Positions 1 through 10,491 are shown, counted from the first letter of the stretch. The stretch: DNA of 64,000 bases from Streptococcus parasanguinis (GCF_023109675.1 NZ_JALDUR010000001.1:163097-227096); one strand, 5' to 3'. A program made the numbers and translations. The notes: generated by a model from the sequence alone, not told the origin.

Positions 1-3000
1 CATTTTGCAGAAACATTGAAAGAAGATAGTGAAGGCTCTAAAACTTTCCCGATCGCCCGTAAATTAGTTGAACTTGCCAAGTATTATGGCTTTGATGGTT
101 ATTTTATCAACCAAGAAACAACCGGAAATCTTGTAGAACCATTGGGTCCAAAATTGAGAGATTTTCTTCTTTATACCAAGGAATATGCGAAGAGTCTGAA
201 CTATCCGATTAAGTATTCCTGGTATGATGCTATGACCTATGAATATGGCCGTTACCATGAGAATGCGCTGGGAGAATACAACTACAATTTCATGCAGCCA
301 GAAAATGGGGAAAATCCAGTTGATACTTTCTTTGCTAACTTTAACTGGGGCAAATCAGAAGTGGATTATTCCATCAGTACAGCTAAATGGATTCATCGGA
401 ATCCTTATGATGTTCTAGCTGGACTCGAACTCCAAAAAGGAGGCTCTTATAAGACTAATGTAGACTGGAATGCCATTTTAGATGAACATGGCAAGTTGCG
501 TCTATCTCTTGGGCTTTATGCACCTGATACCATTACAGGGCTAGGAAAGACTGGAGAAGGATACCATACCCATGAAGATCTATTCTGGACAGGTTTCCAA
601 GGAGATCCGACTAAAGGAAAACCAGCAGACCAATCTTGGTACGGTATGTCCAATCTAGTAGTGGACAAAACCCCAATCACTAGTGAAGATTTCAATACTT
701 CCTTCAATACTGGTCACGGAAAACACTGGTTTGTCGATGGCAAGATTTCTAAAGAAGGGGAATGGAACTACCGTTCTGTTTCTGGCTACCTTCCAACATG
801 GCGTTGGTGGGTAGAGCATAGTGAAGATAGTACACCATTAAAAGGTCGCTATGATTTTGATCAAGCTTACAATGGAGGAAATTCTCTAGCCTTTGAAGGA
901 GATTTAAAAGCCAATAGCAGTCAAAATGTCATGCTCTATTCGACCAAGATTCCTGTGACAGAAACGACAAAATTGAGCGTCAGTCATAAAGGTGGGATCG
1001 GAGCTGCTGCCTGGGTAGCTGTTGCCACCAAAGAAGACTACTCTGAATACGAATGGAAAGAATTGACACTGAGTGCAGATTGGTCTACTCAAACCTTTGA
1101 TTTAGGAAGTTTGGCTGGCAAGACCATCTATGCTGTGAAGATGTTCTTTGACCATGATACGGATGTTAAAGACTACAAATTTAATCTCGGCCAATTGTCG
1201 ATTACGTCAAACCAAGAAAAACCAGCTACTCCAGCAGAAGTATCCGTTCGTGCAAAACGTCTACAAAATGCGCAAGAAGCAGAAGCAGTCCTCAATTTTA
1301 AAGGGGTAGCAGATGCGGATTATTATGAAGTCTATGAAAAAGATGGCGATAACTGGCGTCTCTTAACAGGATCTTCTGCGACAACCGTCTATCTACCAAA
1401 AGTTAGCCGTTCAGCAAGTGCTGAAGGAACCACTCAGGAACTCAAGGTTGTGGCAGTTGGAAAGAATGGTCAACGTTCGGATGCGGGAACTGTAGCCTTT
1501 GATTGGGGCATGACCGTGTCAGATACCAGTCTACCAAAAGCTTTAGCGCCAAACGTGGTCATCGGAGCCAAAGTGATCGGTTCGAGCTTCCCGGATGCGG
1601 ATGGTAGTGAAGGCATCGAAGGCATGTTAAATGGTACCATTACCAGTCTTTCAGATAAATGGTCTTCTGCTCAATTGAGTGGAACCGTCGATATTCGTTT
1701 GACACAACCACGGACCATTGTTCGTTGGGTCATGGACCATGCCGGTGCGGGTGGAGAATCTGTCGACGATGGCAAGATGAATACCCGTGACTTCGACCTT
1801 TACTACAAGGACGAAGCCGGTGAGTGGAAATTAGCCAAGGAAGTTCGTGGCAATAAAGCCCATGTATCTGACATTACACTTGATCATCCGATCAAGGCTC
1901 AAGACTGGCGTCTCCATGTCATTACGGCAGATAACGGAACTCCATGGCAAGCCATCCGGATTTACAACTGGAAGATGTATGAAAGTCTGGATACGGAAAC
2001 GGTCAACATCCCGATGAAACATGCTGCAGCGCAAAATCTGGGTAATCATTTTGTCCAAGTCGGCTTCAAAGATGTTCCAGCTAATACTACTCTGACTCTT
2101 TATGCCGATAAAGAAGCTACTAATCCAATTGCGACCATGACAGCCGATCAAGCTGGAAATCTGATCTTTAAACCACTGGCTTTTGAATCAACCCCATCTC
2201 TTCTCTACTATCGTGCGCAAGAACCTGGCAAAGATATCAGTAATGTTCTAGCAATTGAAGTTCCAAAAAATGATAAAGAAATTGCGGGACTTCAATTTGA
2301 AGATGGCTTGACCAAGAAGGTCTACCGGGAAGGCGATGCCCTTTCCTTGAAAGGGGCGACTCTCCGCGTTCATTATAAAGATGGCCAAGCAGATCAACTG
2401 GTCAACCTCACCAACTCAGGTGTAGAGATTCATGGATTTGACAGTAGCAAGCTGGGAGAACAACACCTAGAAGTCTCTTACCTTGGTCAGAAATTGGATA
2501 AGACCCTCACTGTTTTTGTGGTCAGTGCAGAAGAAGCAGGTGAAAAAGCAGTTGCTGGTCTAGAATTGACCGACAAACCAAAAGTGGAATATATTGTCGG
2601 AGAATCATTGGAAAAAGAAGGTGGACGCTTTACAGTCGTCTTTGAAGATGAAACGACCGAAACGCATGCCTTGACAGATGAAGGTGTGGAAGTGACTGGC
2701 TTTGATACGACCAAGGAAGGTCGTCAAACCATCACTGTCCATTACAAAGGAGCTAGCACAAGCTTTGATGTCCTCGTCAATCCAAAACCAGCTCTCAACG
2801 ATGAATACCTCAAGCAAAAATTGGCTGAAGCTGAAGCTGCAAAAGCCAAAGTAGACTTTACTTTTGCGACTCCTGAAGTCAAAGAAGCCTTGCTGGCTGG
2901 AATGGCTGCTTCTGAAAAAGTCTTGAAAGAGCATGATACCAGCACACAAGATCAAGTCAATGAGCAGTTGAACCAATTGACCGCTCTCTTGAAAGCCTTG

Positions 3001-4014
3001 GATGGTCAAGCCAATCTAACAAAAGAAAAAGAAGCTCTCTCTGCTCTGACAACAGAAGCGACTGCTCTATTAGCAAGCAAGCCAAATCACCCTTCTGGTG
3101 AAGCTTTGCAGGCACTGGTTGAGAAAAATAAAGAGCTCCTAGCTTCTTCAGAGCTCACTCCTGAAGCGCTTGAAACAGCTAAGACAGGTCTAGAGACCTT
3201 GATTGCGCTCCTGAAAGAAGATAAGCCAGCGGTCTTTGTAGACCCTGCAACTGGAGTCGAAGTTCAATTCTCCAACTTAGAGCCAACCGTTGTCAAAGGA
3301 CTGAAAGTCGCAAAAGTTGAAGCCAATCAGGCAGAAAAAGAAGAGCTGAAGGGTCGAGAAGGAATCGTCTTTGATATTGAAGGCGTGGATGCCAGCGGTC
3401 AAGATATTGATACCCACCATCCATCCTTTGTGAAAATCCCTGTGGATAAGGATAAAGAAGTGGAGCAAGTTCTCTTCTTCCCAGAAGGTCAAGCTCCTCA
3501 ATCCTTGGCCTTTGAGAGAGTAGGAGATGTAGTCATCTTTACAGCTCCTCACTTTACTCACTATGCGATTGTCTATAAACCAGCACAAACGGAAGGACCA
3601 GATCAACCGATCCAACCAGAGGAACCGGCTAAACCTGATCAGCCTGTTCAACCAGCTCAACCAAATCAACCAGTCCAACCAGCTGCCCCAGTAACTCCGG
3701 ATCCAGCTAATCCATTGAAGCCTACAGAGTCTTCTCAAGTGGATCAGTTGGCCCCAACGACTTCTACTCAAGCGGGTCATCAGGAGGAAGAACACAAGGA
3801 TATGGTCGATCAAGAGATCCATCAGTTGTTAAGTGCCCACCAAGGAGCGAACTCACAGCCAACGGTTCAGCAAGAAACAAAAGATGCAAGCAAAGAAAGT
3901 CAATCGGAACACTTGCCAAATACGGCAAGCCTAGAAGCTTCCTTTGCAGCTGAAGCTGTTCTCTTAGCGGCCTTAGGCGGCTTCCTCTTGGCTGGTAAGA
4001 AGAAAGAAGAGTAA
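1..4014 (+). CDS. Endo-beta-N-acetylglucosaminidase (GH85, EndoD-like), LPXTG cell-wall anchored, 5' end missing
   Basis: This surface enzyme would cut the chitobiose core of N-glycans on host glycoproteins. The reading frame is open from base 1, so the start, signal peptide and first part of the catalytic domain lie outside the window; 1337 residues are visible. The GH85 catalytic pair is the N-x-E in YFINQETTGN, about residues 37-39 from the edge. After the catalytic part (to about residue 330) come a discoidin/CBM-like domain (about 510-660), two bacterial Ig-like repeats (about 760-930), a FIVAR-like helical region (about 1020-1070), a Pro/Gln-rich spacer, and the sortase motif LPNTA with a hydrophobic stretch and a KKKEE tail. 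The domain order matches streptococcal EndoD. A strong terminator follows. Confidence 0.93.
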   Translation, partial: HFAETLKEDSEGSKTFPIARKLVELAKYYGFDGYFINQETTGNLVEPLGPKLRDFLLYTKEYAKSLNYPIKYSWYDAMTYEYGRYHENALGEYNYNFMQPENGENPVDTFFANFNWGKSEVDYSISTAKWIHRNPYDVLAGLELQKGGSYKTNVDWNAILDEHGKLRLSLGLYAPDTITGLGKTGEGYHTHEDLFWTGFQGDPTKGKPADQSWYGMSNLVVDKTPITSEDFNTSFNTGHGKHWFVDGKISKEGEWNYRSVSGYLPTWRWWVEHSEDSTPLKGRYDFDQAYNGGNSLAFEGDLKANSSQNVMLYSTKIPVTETTKLSVSHKGGIGAAAWVAVATKEDYSEYEWKELTLSADWSTQTFDLGSLAGKTIYAVKMFFDHDTDVKDYKFNLGQLSITSNQEKPATPAEVSVRAKRLQNAQEAEAVLNFKGVADADYYEVYEKDGDNWRLLTGSSATTVYLPKVSRSASAEGTTQELKVVAVGKNGQRSDAGTVAFDWGMTVSDTSLPKALAPNVVIGAKVIGSSFPDADGSEGIEGMLNGTITSLSDKWSSAQLSGTVDIRLTQPRTIVRWVMDHAGAGGESVDDGKMNTRDFDLYYKDEAGEWKLAKEVRGNKAHVSDITLDHPIKAQDWRLHVITADNGTPWQAIRIYNWKMYESLDTETVNIPMKHAAAQNLGNHFVQVGFKDVPANTTLTLYADKEATNPIATMTADQAGNLIFKPLAFESTPSLLYYRAQEPGKDISNVLAIEVPKNDKEIAGLQFEDGLTKKVYREGDALSLKGATLRVHYKDGQADQLVNLTNSGVEIHGFDSSKLGEQHLEVSYLGQKLDKTLTVFVVSAEEAGEKAVAGLELTDKPKVEYIVGESLEKEGGRFTVVFEDETTETHALTDEGVEVTGFDTTKEGRQTITVHYKGASTSFDVLVNPKPALNDEYLKQKLAEAEAAKAKVDFTFATPEVKEALLAGMAASEKVLKEHDTSTQDQVNEQLNQLTALLKALDGQANLTKEKEALSALTTEATALLASKPNHPSGEALQALVEKNKELLASSELTPEALETAKTGLETLIALLKEDKPAVFVDPATGVEVQFSNLEPTVVKGLKVAKVEANQAEKEELKGREGIVFDIEGVDASGQDIDTHHPSFVKIPVDKDKEVEQVLFFPEGQAPQSLAFERVGDVVIFTAPHFTHYAIVYKPAQTEGPDQPIQPEEPAKPDQPVQPAQPNQPVQPAAPVTPDPANPLKPTESSQVDQLAPTTSTQAGHQEEEHKDMVDQEIHQLLSAHQGANSQPTVQQETKDASKESQSEHLPNTASLEASFAAEAVLLAALGGFLLAGKKKEE

Positions 4015-4059
4015 GTCTTTTACAGGATTCTTTCGTTCACTTAAAAAGTCACTCTCAAA

Positions 4060-4096
4060 AAACCTCTCTGGTGAAAACCAGAGAGGTTTGATCTTG
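4060..4096 (+). terminator. Intrinsic terminator after the GH85 gene
   Basis: A perfect 12-bp stem (AAACCTCTCTGG with CCAGAGAGGTTT, loop TGAAAA) at 4060-4089 lies 46 bases past the stop codon. It separates the surface enzyme from pgk. The downstream T-run is short. Confidence 0.8.
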
Positions 4097-4173
4097 TATT
4101 TAGAAGTGTCGTTCGGATCCTGTGAATTAGAGGGGAAAAGCATTGGATTTTTCTACCTCTTTTACAGCTTTTG

Positions 4174-4182
4174 TGATATAAT
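4174..4182 (+). promoter_or_regulatory. Extended -10 promoter of pgk
   Basis: TGATATAAT (a TGn extension plus a perfect -10) lies 35 bases before the pgk start. No good -35 is seen at 16-18 bp, which fits an extended -10 promoter. The AAGGAG ribosome binding site is at 4202-4207. Confidence 0.6.
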
Positions 4183-4216
4183 TATCATGTATTAAAAAAA
4201 GAAGGAGTCATATCTA

Positions 4217-5416
4217 ATGGCAAAATTGACTGTTAAAGACGTTGACTTGAAAGGGAAAAAAGTTCTCGTTCGTGTTGACTTCAACGTTCCTGTAAAAGAC
4301 GGCGTGATCACTAACGATAACCGTATCACTGCAGCTCTTCCAACTATCAAGTACATCCTTGAACAAGGTGGACGTGCAATCCTCTTCTCTCACCTTGGAC
4401 GTGTAAAAGAAGAAGCAGATAAAGAAGGTAAATCACTTGCTCCTGTAGCTGCTGACTTGGCTGCTAAATTGGGTCAAGAAGTGAAATTTATCCCAGGTGT
4501 TACACGTGGTGCTGAATTGGAAGCAGCTGTTAACGCTCTTGAAGATGGACAAGTTCTCTTGGTTGAAAACACTCGTTTCGAAGATGTTGACGGCAAGAAA
4601 GAATCTAAAAACGATCCTGAACTTGGTAAATACTGGGCATCACTTGGAGATGGTATCTTCGTAAACGATGCATTCGGTACTGCTCACCGTGCACACGCAT
4701 CTAACGTTGGTATCTCTGCAAACGTTGATAAAGCTGTTGCTGGATTCCTTCTTGAAAACGAAATTGCTTATATCAAAGAAGCAGTTGAAGCTCCAGAACG
4801 TCCATTCGTAGCTATCCTTGGTGGATCTAAAGTATCTGACAAGATCGGTGTTATCGAAAACTTGCTTGAAAAAGCTGATAAAGTCCTTATCGGTGGTGGG
4901 ATGACTTACACATTCTACAAAGCACAAGGTATCGAAATCGGTAACTCACTTGTAGAAGAAGACAAATTGGATGTTGCGAAAGCTCTTCTTGAAAAATCAA
5001 ACGGCAAATTGATCTTGCCAGTTGACTCAAAAGAAGCAAACGCATTTGCTGACTACACTGAAGTGAAAGACACTGAAGGTGAAGCAGTAGATCCAGGATT
5101 CCTTGGTCTTGATATCGGTCCTAAATCAATCGCTAAATTCGACCAAGAATTGACTGGTGCGAAAACAGTTGTATGGAACGGACCTATGGGTGTATTTGAA
5201 AACCCTGACTTCCAAGCTGGTACAATCGGTGTGATGGACGCTATCGTGAAACAACCAGGCGTTAAATCAATCATCGGTGGTGGTGACTCAGCTGCTGCTG
5301 CGATCAACCTTGGCCGTGCAGACAAATTCTCATGGATCTCTACTGGTGGTGGTGCTTCTATGGAACTCCTTGAAGGTAAAGAACTTCCAGGATTGGCTGC
5401 TCTTACAGACAAATAA
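4217..5416 (+). CDS. pgk: Phosphoglycerate kinase
   Basis: Glycolytic enzyme of the cytosol that transfers phosphate from 1,3-bisphosphoglycerate to ADP. The 399-aa product has the usual bacterial length. It begins with [20 protein letters not shown] and shows the N-terminal substrate loop VRVDFNVP, the basic SHLGR stretch, [14 protein letters not shown], and the C-terminal nucleotide-binding GGGDSAAA and STGGGAS motifs. Codon choice is strongly biased, as expected for a highly expressed gene. It appears to be monocistronic: a terminator lies upstream and a 180-bp structured repeat ending in a T-run lies downstream. Confidence 0.98.
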   Translation: MAKLTVKDVDLKGKKVLVRVDFNVPVKDGVITNDNRITAALPTIKYILEQGGRAILFSHLGRVKEEADKEGKSLAPVAADLAAKLGQEVKFIPGVTRGAELEAAVNALEDGQVLLVENTRFEDVDGKKESKNDPELGKYWASLGDGIFVNDAFGTAHRAHASNVGISANVDKAVAGFLLENEIAYIKEAVEAPERPFVAILGGSKVSDKIGVIENLLEKADKVLIGGGMTYTFYKAQGIEIGNSLVEEDKLDVAKALLEKSNGKLILPVDSKEANAFADYTEVKDTEGEAVDPGFLGLDIGPKSIAKFDQELTGAKTVVWNGPMGVFENPDFQAGTIGVMDAIVKQPGVKSIIGGGDSAAAAINLGRADKFSWISTGGGASMELLEGKELPGLAALTDK

Positions 5417-5430
5417 TCTAAATAGAATGA

Positions 5431-5612
5431 AAGAGGCTGGGACACAAGTCCTAGCCTCTCAATTATTTTTGGATTGTCGAGCAAGACGCAGTGGTTGAGT
5501 GGGCTCTACTACGCTGATTTCATCAGCTTTTACAGCCCTACTCAACTGTGCGGAGGTGGGACGACGAAATCGAATTCTAACGAATTACCGATTTCTGTCC
5601 CACTCTCTTTTT
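5431..5612. repeat. 180-bp structured intergenic repeat, copy 1
   Basis: Nearly identical to 8044-8224, with about three differences seen by eye. It folds as three hairpins: GAGGCTGGGAC with GTCCTAGCCTC, GTTGAGTGGGCT with AGCCCTACTCAAC, and GTGGGAC with GTCCCAC, ending in a T-run. Both copies follow highly expressed genes (pgk, glnA), so they may act as terminators. The repeat family itself looks like a small non-coding, MITE-like streptococcal element. Confidence 0.75.
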
Positions 5613-5684
5613 TCTTTCTATTGATATCTGTTCTCTCCTTTCTGAAAATATGGTAGAATAATAGAAATAGAAAGATAGGTGACC

Positions 5685-6218
5685 ATGGATTACTTTAAAC
5701 GACACAAATTTGATTGGTCCAAATTCCGTTTGGGGATGAGAACCTTTAAAACAGGGATTGCCGTTTTTATTGTACTACTTATTTTTGGAATATTTGGCTG
5801 GCGAGGCCTTCAGATCGGGACGTTGACAGCTGTTTTTAGTTTGAGGGAAGACTTTGATAAGAGTGTCCACTTCGGGGCTTCGCGTGTCATGGGCAACAGT
5901 ATCGGAGGTTTTTATGCCGTATTGTTCTTCCTTTTAAAAACGCTCTTTCATGGGGCGTATTGGGTGACTCTGATTTTTGTACCTATTGCGACCATGTTAA
6001 CCATTATGACAAATGTCGCTATGAATAATAAAGCAGGAATTATCGGAGGAGTTTCGGCAATGCTGATCATTACCCTTTCGATTCCTAACGGAGAAACCTT
6101 CTTGTATGTTTTTGCCCGAATATTTGAGACCTTTATTGGCGTTTTCGTTGCGATTTTGGTCAATTCGGATGTGGATCGCATTCGCGATTTTCTCAAGAAA
6201 CACAAAAAACCTATGTAA
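5685..6218 (+). CDS. Aromatic acid exporter / FUSC-like membrane protein (DUF939 type)
   Basis: Membrane protein of about 177 aa. Several hydrophobic segments are visible: IAVFIVLLIFGIFGW near the N-terminus, then the IGGFYAVLFFLL, ATMLTIMTNVAMN and AMLIITLSIP regions and a last segment around VGVFVAILVN. The N-terminal GMRTFKTGIAVF resembles the start of the aromatic acid exporter (ArAE/FUSC) half-proteins of Firmicutes. ATG 5685 is preferred because AGGTGACC stands directly before it; GTG 5679 is a possible alternative start. The substrate cannot be read from the sequence. It lies just upstream of glnR but has its own spacing. Confidence 0.7.
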   Translation: MDYFKRHKFDWSKFRLGMRTFKTGIAVFIVLLIFGIFGWRGLQIGTLTAVFSLREDFDKSVHFGASRVMGNSIGGFYAVLFFLLKTLFHGAYWVTLIFVPIATMLTIMTNVAMNNKAGIIGGVSAMLIITLSIPNGETFLYVFARIFETFIGVFVAILVNSDVDRIRDFLKKHKKPM

Positions 6219-6237
6219 GATTATATAACATTTAATC

Positions 6238-6265
6238 TTGACATAGATTTTTTTTTCGATATAAT
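6238..6265 (+). promoter_or_regulatory. Promoter of glnRA
   Basis: TTGACA (6238-6243) and TATAAT (6260-6265) with a 16-bp spacer lie upstream of glnR. TGACA and TAACA half-sites overlap and precede the -35 (6226-6243). They resemble GlnR half-sites but do not form the full ATGTNA-N7-TNACAT palindrome, so autoregulation is inferred rather than shown. Confidence 0.6.
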
Positions 6266-6285
6266 AGAATAGAAAGAGGAATGGT

Positions 6286-6645
6286 ATGAAGGAAAAGGAA
6301 TTACGACGCTCGCTGGCAGTCTTTCCGATTGGAAGTGTTATGAAGCTGACTGACTTGACAGCTCGCCAGATTCGTTATTATGAAGATCAGGGATTGATTT
6401 CTCCTGATCGGACAGAAGGCAATCGCCGCATGTATTCGTTGGACGATATGGACCGCCTGCTTGAGATCAAAGATTATATCTCAGATGGCTTCAATATTGC
6501 GGATATTAAGAAGAAATATGCGGAAAAAGAGCAAGAGCAAACCAAGGTTGTCAGTCAAGAAGAGATCCGTAAGGCTCTTCATCGTGACATTCTTCAGCAA
6601 AGTCGCTTCACATCTTCCCCATCGCCATATGGTCAATTTCGTTGA
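6286..6645 (+). CDS. glnR: GlnR, MerR-family repressor of nitrogen metabolism
   Basis: DNA-binding regulator of glutamine synthesis and glutamate/glutamine uptake genes, 119 aa. A MerR-type winged helix occupies about residues 12-75: the LTDLTARQIRYYEDQGLI helix-turn-helix, then GNRRMYSLDDMDRLLEIK. A short C-terminal tail ends in SRFTSSPSPYGQFR, the kind of tail through which GlnR senses feedback-inhibited glutamine synthetase. It lies 39 bases upstream of glnA in the standard glnRA order. The GAAAGAGGA ribosome binding site supports the ATG at 6286. Confidence 0.95.
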   Translation: MKEKELRRSLAVFPIGSVMKLTDLTARQIRYYEDQGLISPDRTEGNRRMYSLDDMDRLLEIKDYISDGFNIADIKKKYAEKEQEQTKVVSQEEIRKALHRDILQQSRFTSSPSPYGQFR

Positions 6646-6684
6646 TCATTTCATAAGCTTGTAATCTATTTTAAGGAGACAAAA

Positions 6685-8031
6685 ATGTCAATTACTGCTG
6701 CAGATATTCGCCGTGAAGTAAAAGAAAAAAATGTTACTTTTATTCGCTTGATGTTCTCTGATATTTTGGGAACCATGAAGAACGTCGAAATTCCAGCTAC
6801 CGATGAGCAACTGGACAAGGTTCTTTCAAACAAAGCCATGTTTGATGGTTCTTCTATCGAAGGATTTGTCCGTATCAACGAGTCAGACATGTATCTTTAC
6901 CCAGATTTAGATACATGGACAGTTTTCCCTTGGGGAGATGAAAATGGTAGCGTAGCTGGCTTGATCTGTGATGTCTATACGACAGAAGGGGAACCATTTG
7001 CAGGAGACCCACGTGGCAACTTGAAACGTGCCCTTCGTCATATGGAAAAACTTGGATTCAAATCCTTTAACCTTGGACCAGAACCAGAATTCTTCCTCTT
7101 TAAGTTGGACGAAAATGGAGATCCAACTCTTGAAGTAAATGACAAAGGTGGCTATTTTGACTTGGCTCCAACAGACCTCGCAGATAACACTCGTCGTGAA
7201 ATCGTAAATGTCTTGACCAAGATGGGTTTTGAAGTAGAAGCTAGCCACCACGAAGTAGCCGTTGGTCAGCATGAAATTGACTTTAAGTATGACGAAGTTC
7301 TCCGCGCTTGTGATAAGATTCAAATCTTCAAGCTTGTCGTGAAAACCATTGCCCGTAAACACGGTTTGTATGCAACCTTTATGGCCAAACCAAAATTTGG
7401 AATTGCCGGATCAGGTATGCACTGTAATATGTCTCTCTTTGACCAGGATGGCAACAATGCCTTCTTTGATCCAGAAGATCCACGTGGAATGCAATTGTCA
7501 GAAACTGCTTATCACTTCTTGGGTGGTTTGATCAAGCATGCCTACAATTTTACAGCTGTGACCAATCCAACCGTCAACTCTTATAAACGTTTGGTTCCTG
7601 GATATGAAGCACCTGTTTATATCGCTTGGGCAGGTCGCAACCGTTCTCCATTGGTACGTGTGCCAGCATCACGTGGTATGGGAACTCGTTTAGAATTACG
7701 TTCCGTAGACCCAATGGCCAATCCTTATGTAGCTTTGGCAGTCTTGCTTGAAGTCGGCCTTCACGGTATTGAAAATAAAATCGAAGCACCTGCTCCGATC
7801 GAAGAAAATATCTATGTGATGACACCGGAAGAACGTAGAGCAGCTGGAATCACAGATCTCCCTTCTACTCTTCACAATGCCTTGAAAGCCTTGACAGAAG
7901 ACGAAGTGGTGAAAGCTGCCTTGGGTGAACACATCTACACCAGCTTCCTCGAAGCCAAACGAATCGAATGGGCAAGCTATGCGACCTTCGTATCCCAATG
8001 GGAAGTAGACAACTATTTAGATCTTTATTAA
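6685..8031 (+). CDS. glnA: Glutamine synthetase type I
   Basis: Makes glutamine from glutamate, ammonia and ATP, and its feedback-inhibited form acts on GlnR. The product is 448 aa, the length of the Gram-positive GSI-alpha type. Visible motifs are the Asp latch region [13 protein letters not shown], the metal-ligand segment GPEPEFFLF, the ATP-site helix [17 protein letters not shown], and [13 protein letters not shown]. The adenylylation loop of the beta type is absent, as expected. It is the second gene of the glnRA operon. The ribosome binding site is AAGGAG, and a 180-bp repeat and a hairpin follow. Confidence 0.98.
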   Translation: MSITAADIRREVKEKNVTFIRLMFSDILGTMKNVEIPATDEQLDKVLSNKAMFDGSSIEGFVRINESDMYLYPDLDTWTVFPWGDENGSVAGLICDVYTTEGEPFAGDPRGNLKRALRHMEKLGFKSFNLGPEPEFFLFKLDENGDPTLEVNDKGGYFDLAPTDLADNTRREIVNVLTKMGFEVEASHHEVAVGQHEIDFKYDEVLRACDKIQIFKLVVKTIARKHGLYATFMAKPKFGIAGSGMHCNMSLFDQDGNNAFFDPEDPRGMQLSETAYHFLGGLIKHAYNFTAVTNPTVNSYKRLVPGYEAPVYIAWAGRNRSPLVRVPASRGMGTRLELRSVDPMANPYVALAVLLEVGLHGIENKIEAPAPIEENIYVMTPEERRAAGITDLPSTLHNALKALTEDEVVKAALGEHIYTSFLEAKRIEWASYATFVSQWEVDNYLDLY

Positions 8032-8043
8032 GAAACAAGAGTA

Positions 8044-8224
8044 AAGAGGCTAGGACAAAAGTCCTAGCCTCTCAATTATTTTTGGATTGTCGAGCAAGAC
8101 GCAGTGGTTGAGTGGGCTCTACTACGTTGATTTCATCAGCTTTTACAGCCCTACTCAACTGTGCGGAGGTGGGACGACGAAATCGAATTCTAACGAATTA
8201 CCGATTTCTGTCCCACTCTCTTTT
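8044..8224. repeat. 180-bp structured intergenic repeat, copy 2
   Basis: Second copy of the element at 5431-5612, placed 13 bases after glnA and again ending in a T-run. Only scattered substitutions distinguish the copies, which suggests recent spread or gene conversion. Shorter relatives of its 5' end (GGCTGGGACAAAAGTCC type) are seen near 34681 and, reversed, near 45528. Confidence 0.75.
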
Positions 8225-8247
8225 TGATCCTCAAAAAGTCATCATAA

Positions 8248-8284
8248 AACCAGTTGAAACAGTGGTTTCAACTGGTTGTTTTTT
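8248..8284. terminator. Terminator between convergent glnA and rnjA
   Basis: A 13-bp perfect stem (AACCAGTTGAAAC with GTTTCAACTGGTT, 4-base loop) is followed on the plus strand by GTTTTTTAATTTT. It lies between the convergent 3' ends of glnA and rnjA and probably serves glnA. Only a weaker T-run is present in the other direction. Confidence 0.8.
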
Positions 8285-9965
8285 AATTTTCGTCATCTGG
8301 TGTGAGAATCATTGGGATAATGATAGGTTCACGTTCCGTGCTCTCGTATAAGAATGGGCGAAGGGCATTGACAATCGCACCATTGACGGTTTGGATATTG
8401 GCATCTTTGTTCTTCAAGGCGATACGAATAGCATTGAAGAGAATGCGTTGGCTTTCACGGATCAGGTCTCCTGATTCACGCATGTAGATGAAACCACGGC
8501 TCAAGATATCTGGTCCTGCCAGAATCATCTTCGATTTGAAGTCAACAGTCGCAACAGCAAGCACGACACCGTCTTCGGAAAGGTCTCTCCGGTCACGAAG
8601 AACAGCAGCTCCGATTTCGCCGATGCGATTTCCATCGACATAGATGTCTTGGGCATTAAAGCTTCCTGCAATACGAGCAGAGTTGGCTGTAAGGGCGAGA
8701 ACATCACCGTTACTCATGATGAAGATATTGTCTTTTTCTACTCCGCAATCACGCGCAAGTCCTGCGTGGATCTTCTGCATCCGGTATTCACCATGGACAG
8801 GCATGAAGTATTTTGGTTTGATCAAGCGGAGCATGAGTTTTTGTTCTTGTTGCCCCCCGTGTCCAGATGTATGGATGTTGTTGATCTTCCCGTGAATGAC
8901 ATCGACACCCGCTTCAGAAATCGTATTGATCAATTTGTTCACACTGGTTGTATTCCCAGGAATCGGACTAGATGAGAAGATAACGGTATCTCCTGGTTGG
9001 AGTTGCACTTGGCGGTGCGTTCCGTTGGCGATCCGAGAGAGGGCTGCCATCGGCTCTCCTTGGCTTCCTGTACACATGATCAGGATTTCATTAGCCGCAT
9101 AGTCTTTGATCTCATTTGGCTCGATAATGGTTCCAGCAGGGACCTTGATGTAGCCAAGCTCGATTCCATTGACGATGGCTTTTTCCATGGAGCGTCCAAA
9201 GACGACGATCTTGCGACCTGTCTTGACAGCGGCCTCAGCGGCCTGTTGGAGACGGAAGATATTCGAGGCAAAGGAAGCAAAGATAATGCGCCCATGGATG
9301 CCTTCGATGATCTTCATGATTGATTGGCCAACCACTTTTTCAGAGTTGGTAAAGGTTGGAATTTCCGCGTTGGTTGAGTCTGAGAGCAGACAGAGAACGC
9401 CTTCTTCTCCAAGAGCTGCCATACGATGGAGGTCAGCCGGTTCCCCAACGGGCGTGAAGTCAAATTTGAAGTCTCCGGTACAGACAATCTTTCCTTGAGG
9501 GGTGTGAATCACAATCCCTAAAGGTTCTGGAATCGAGTGAGTGGTACGGAAGAAGGTTGCTTTAAGATTTTTAAATTGAAGCTCAGTGTTTTGGTTGATT
9601 TCGTAGAGTTTGGCATCGCGAAGAAGGCCGTGCTCTTCTAATTTTCCACGGATCAAGGCAAGCGCTAAAGGTCCAGCATAGATAGGGACATTGGCTTGCT
9701 TCAAAAGGAAAGGAATCCCACCGATGTGGTCTTCGTGTCCGTGGGTAATGAGGACCGCTTTGACACGATCAATATTGTCAACGATATAAGAGTAATCAGG
9801 GATCACATAGTCGATCCCAAGGAGGTCGTCTTCTGGAAATTTGATCCCGGCATCGACAATGATGATTTCATCTTGGTACTCGATCCCGTAGGTATTTTTC
9901 CCGATTTCTCCAAGTCCACCAATGGCAAATACACCAACTTCTTCAGGTTTTAAGGTATAGGCCAT
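8283..9965 (-). CDS. rnjA: Ribonuclease J1
   Basis: Metallo-beta-lactamase/beta-CASP ribonuclease for mRNA turnover and rRNA 5' maturation, with 5'-3' exonuclease and endonuclease activity. It is 560 aa, typical for RNase J1. The zinc motif HGHEDH is at about residues 74-79, the beta-CASP motif region shows [10 protein letters not shown], and the C-terminal part has SGHGGQQEQ and PVHGEYRM. It is co-transcribed after rpoY, starting 3 bases past the rpoY stop; this rpoY-rnjA pair is standard in streptococci. Its 3' end faces glnA across a shared hairpin. Confidence 0.96.
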   Translation of the reverse strand: MAYTLKPEEVGVFAIGGLGEIGKNTYGIEYQDEIIIVDAGIKFPEDDLLGIDYVIPDYSYIVDNIDRVKAVLITHGHEDHIGGIPFLLKQANVPIYAGPLALALIRGKLEEHGLLRDAKLYEINQNTELQFKNLKATFFRTTHSIPEPLGIVIHTPQGKIVCTGDFKFDFTPVGEPADLHRMAALGEEGVLCLLSDSTNAEIPTFTNSEKVVGQSIMKIIEGIHGRIIFASFASNIFRLQQAAEAAVKTGRKIVVFGRSMEKAIVNGIELGYIKVPAGTIIEPNEIKDYAANEILIMCTGSQGEPMAALSRIANGTHRQVQLQPGDTVIFSSSPIPGNTTSVNKLINTISEAGVDVIHGKINNIHTSGHGGQQEQKLMLRLIKPKYFMPVHGEYRMQKIHAGLARDCGVEKDNIFIMSNGDVLALTANSARIAGSFNAQDIYVDGNRIGEIGAAVLRDRRDLSEDGVVLAVATVDFKSKMILAGPDILSRGFIYMRESGDLIRESQRILFNAIRIALKNKDANIQTVNGAIVNALRPFLYESTEREPIIIPMILTPDDEN

Positions 9966-9968
9966 GGA

Positions 9969-10199
9969 TTAGTACTCCGTTAGTTCAAAGGCACCTGACT
10001 CTTTCTCGTAAGCAAGGTGTTGCTCAGAAAGTGGTGTGATAAATTCAATGTTGAAATCTGTGTTTGCTTCAACCAATTGACGAGCTTGGATGCGTCCTTC
10101 GCGTTCATTTGGTGCATCAATATCGAGATAAAGTGCATGCGTCGTTTCACGACGAGGGTTCCGTTCTTTTGTTTTCTGATAAAAAACTTTGTAAATCAT
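9969..10199 (-). CDS. rpoY: RNA polymerase epsilon subunit
   Basis: Small 76-aa accessory subunit of Firmicutes RNA polymerase (DUF1447 family), beginning [20 protein letters not shown]. Size, sequence type and position directly before rnjA all match RpoY. The ATG at 10199 follows GAAAGGAAAATTACTTC. Transcription comes from a promoter about 110 bases upstream with a long leader. The protein binds core polymerase; detailed roles are known only from the family. Confidence 0.93.
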   Translation of the reverse strand: MIYKVFYQKTKERNPRRETTHALYLDIDAPNEREGRIQARQLVEANTDFNIEFITPLSEQHLAYEKESGAFELTEY

Positions 10200-10310
10200 G
10201 AAGTAATTTTCCTTTCATTATTTCGGTCCATTTGTTAGCTGCGAAGGAGTGTAATCACTAGAGTTTTCTACTCGCAACTAGTGGACCTGATTCGATACAA
10301 TTAATTATCA

Positions 10311-10339
10311 TTATATCATAAATTCGCCTGTAAGTAAAA
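10311..10339 (-). promoter_or_regulatory. Promoter of rpoY-rnjA
   Basis: On the minus strand, TTTACT (10339-10334) and TATAAT (10316-10311) are 17 bp apart, about 110 bases before rpoY. The leader (10200-10305) contains a CACTAG/CTAGTG hairpin (near 10256-10283). No recognised riboswitch is seen. Confidence 0.65.
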
Positions 10340-10491
10340 GATAGACTGGAAAAGTCAGAGGGGCAAAGACCTATAATAGAGAAGCTTTTGAGCAGTTTTG
10401 GATAGGAAAATCCTGCGTTCTAGAGGAGAGTTTCGCTGGGATTTGAAGGGAATTTGTAGTATAATATAATCCAGTTCAAGAGGAGTAGGAA

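Noticed and set aside
6221..6244. A full GlnR operator upstream of glnR
   Set aside because: Only direct TAACA and TGACA half-sites are seen; the palindrome ATGTNA-N7-TNACAT is not met, so only the promoter is called.
8283..9965. Long plus-strand open frames opposite rnjA (for example 8997-9323, 9169-9498)
   Set aside because: They are antisense shadows of a clear RNase J1 coding region.
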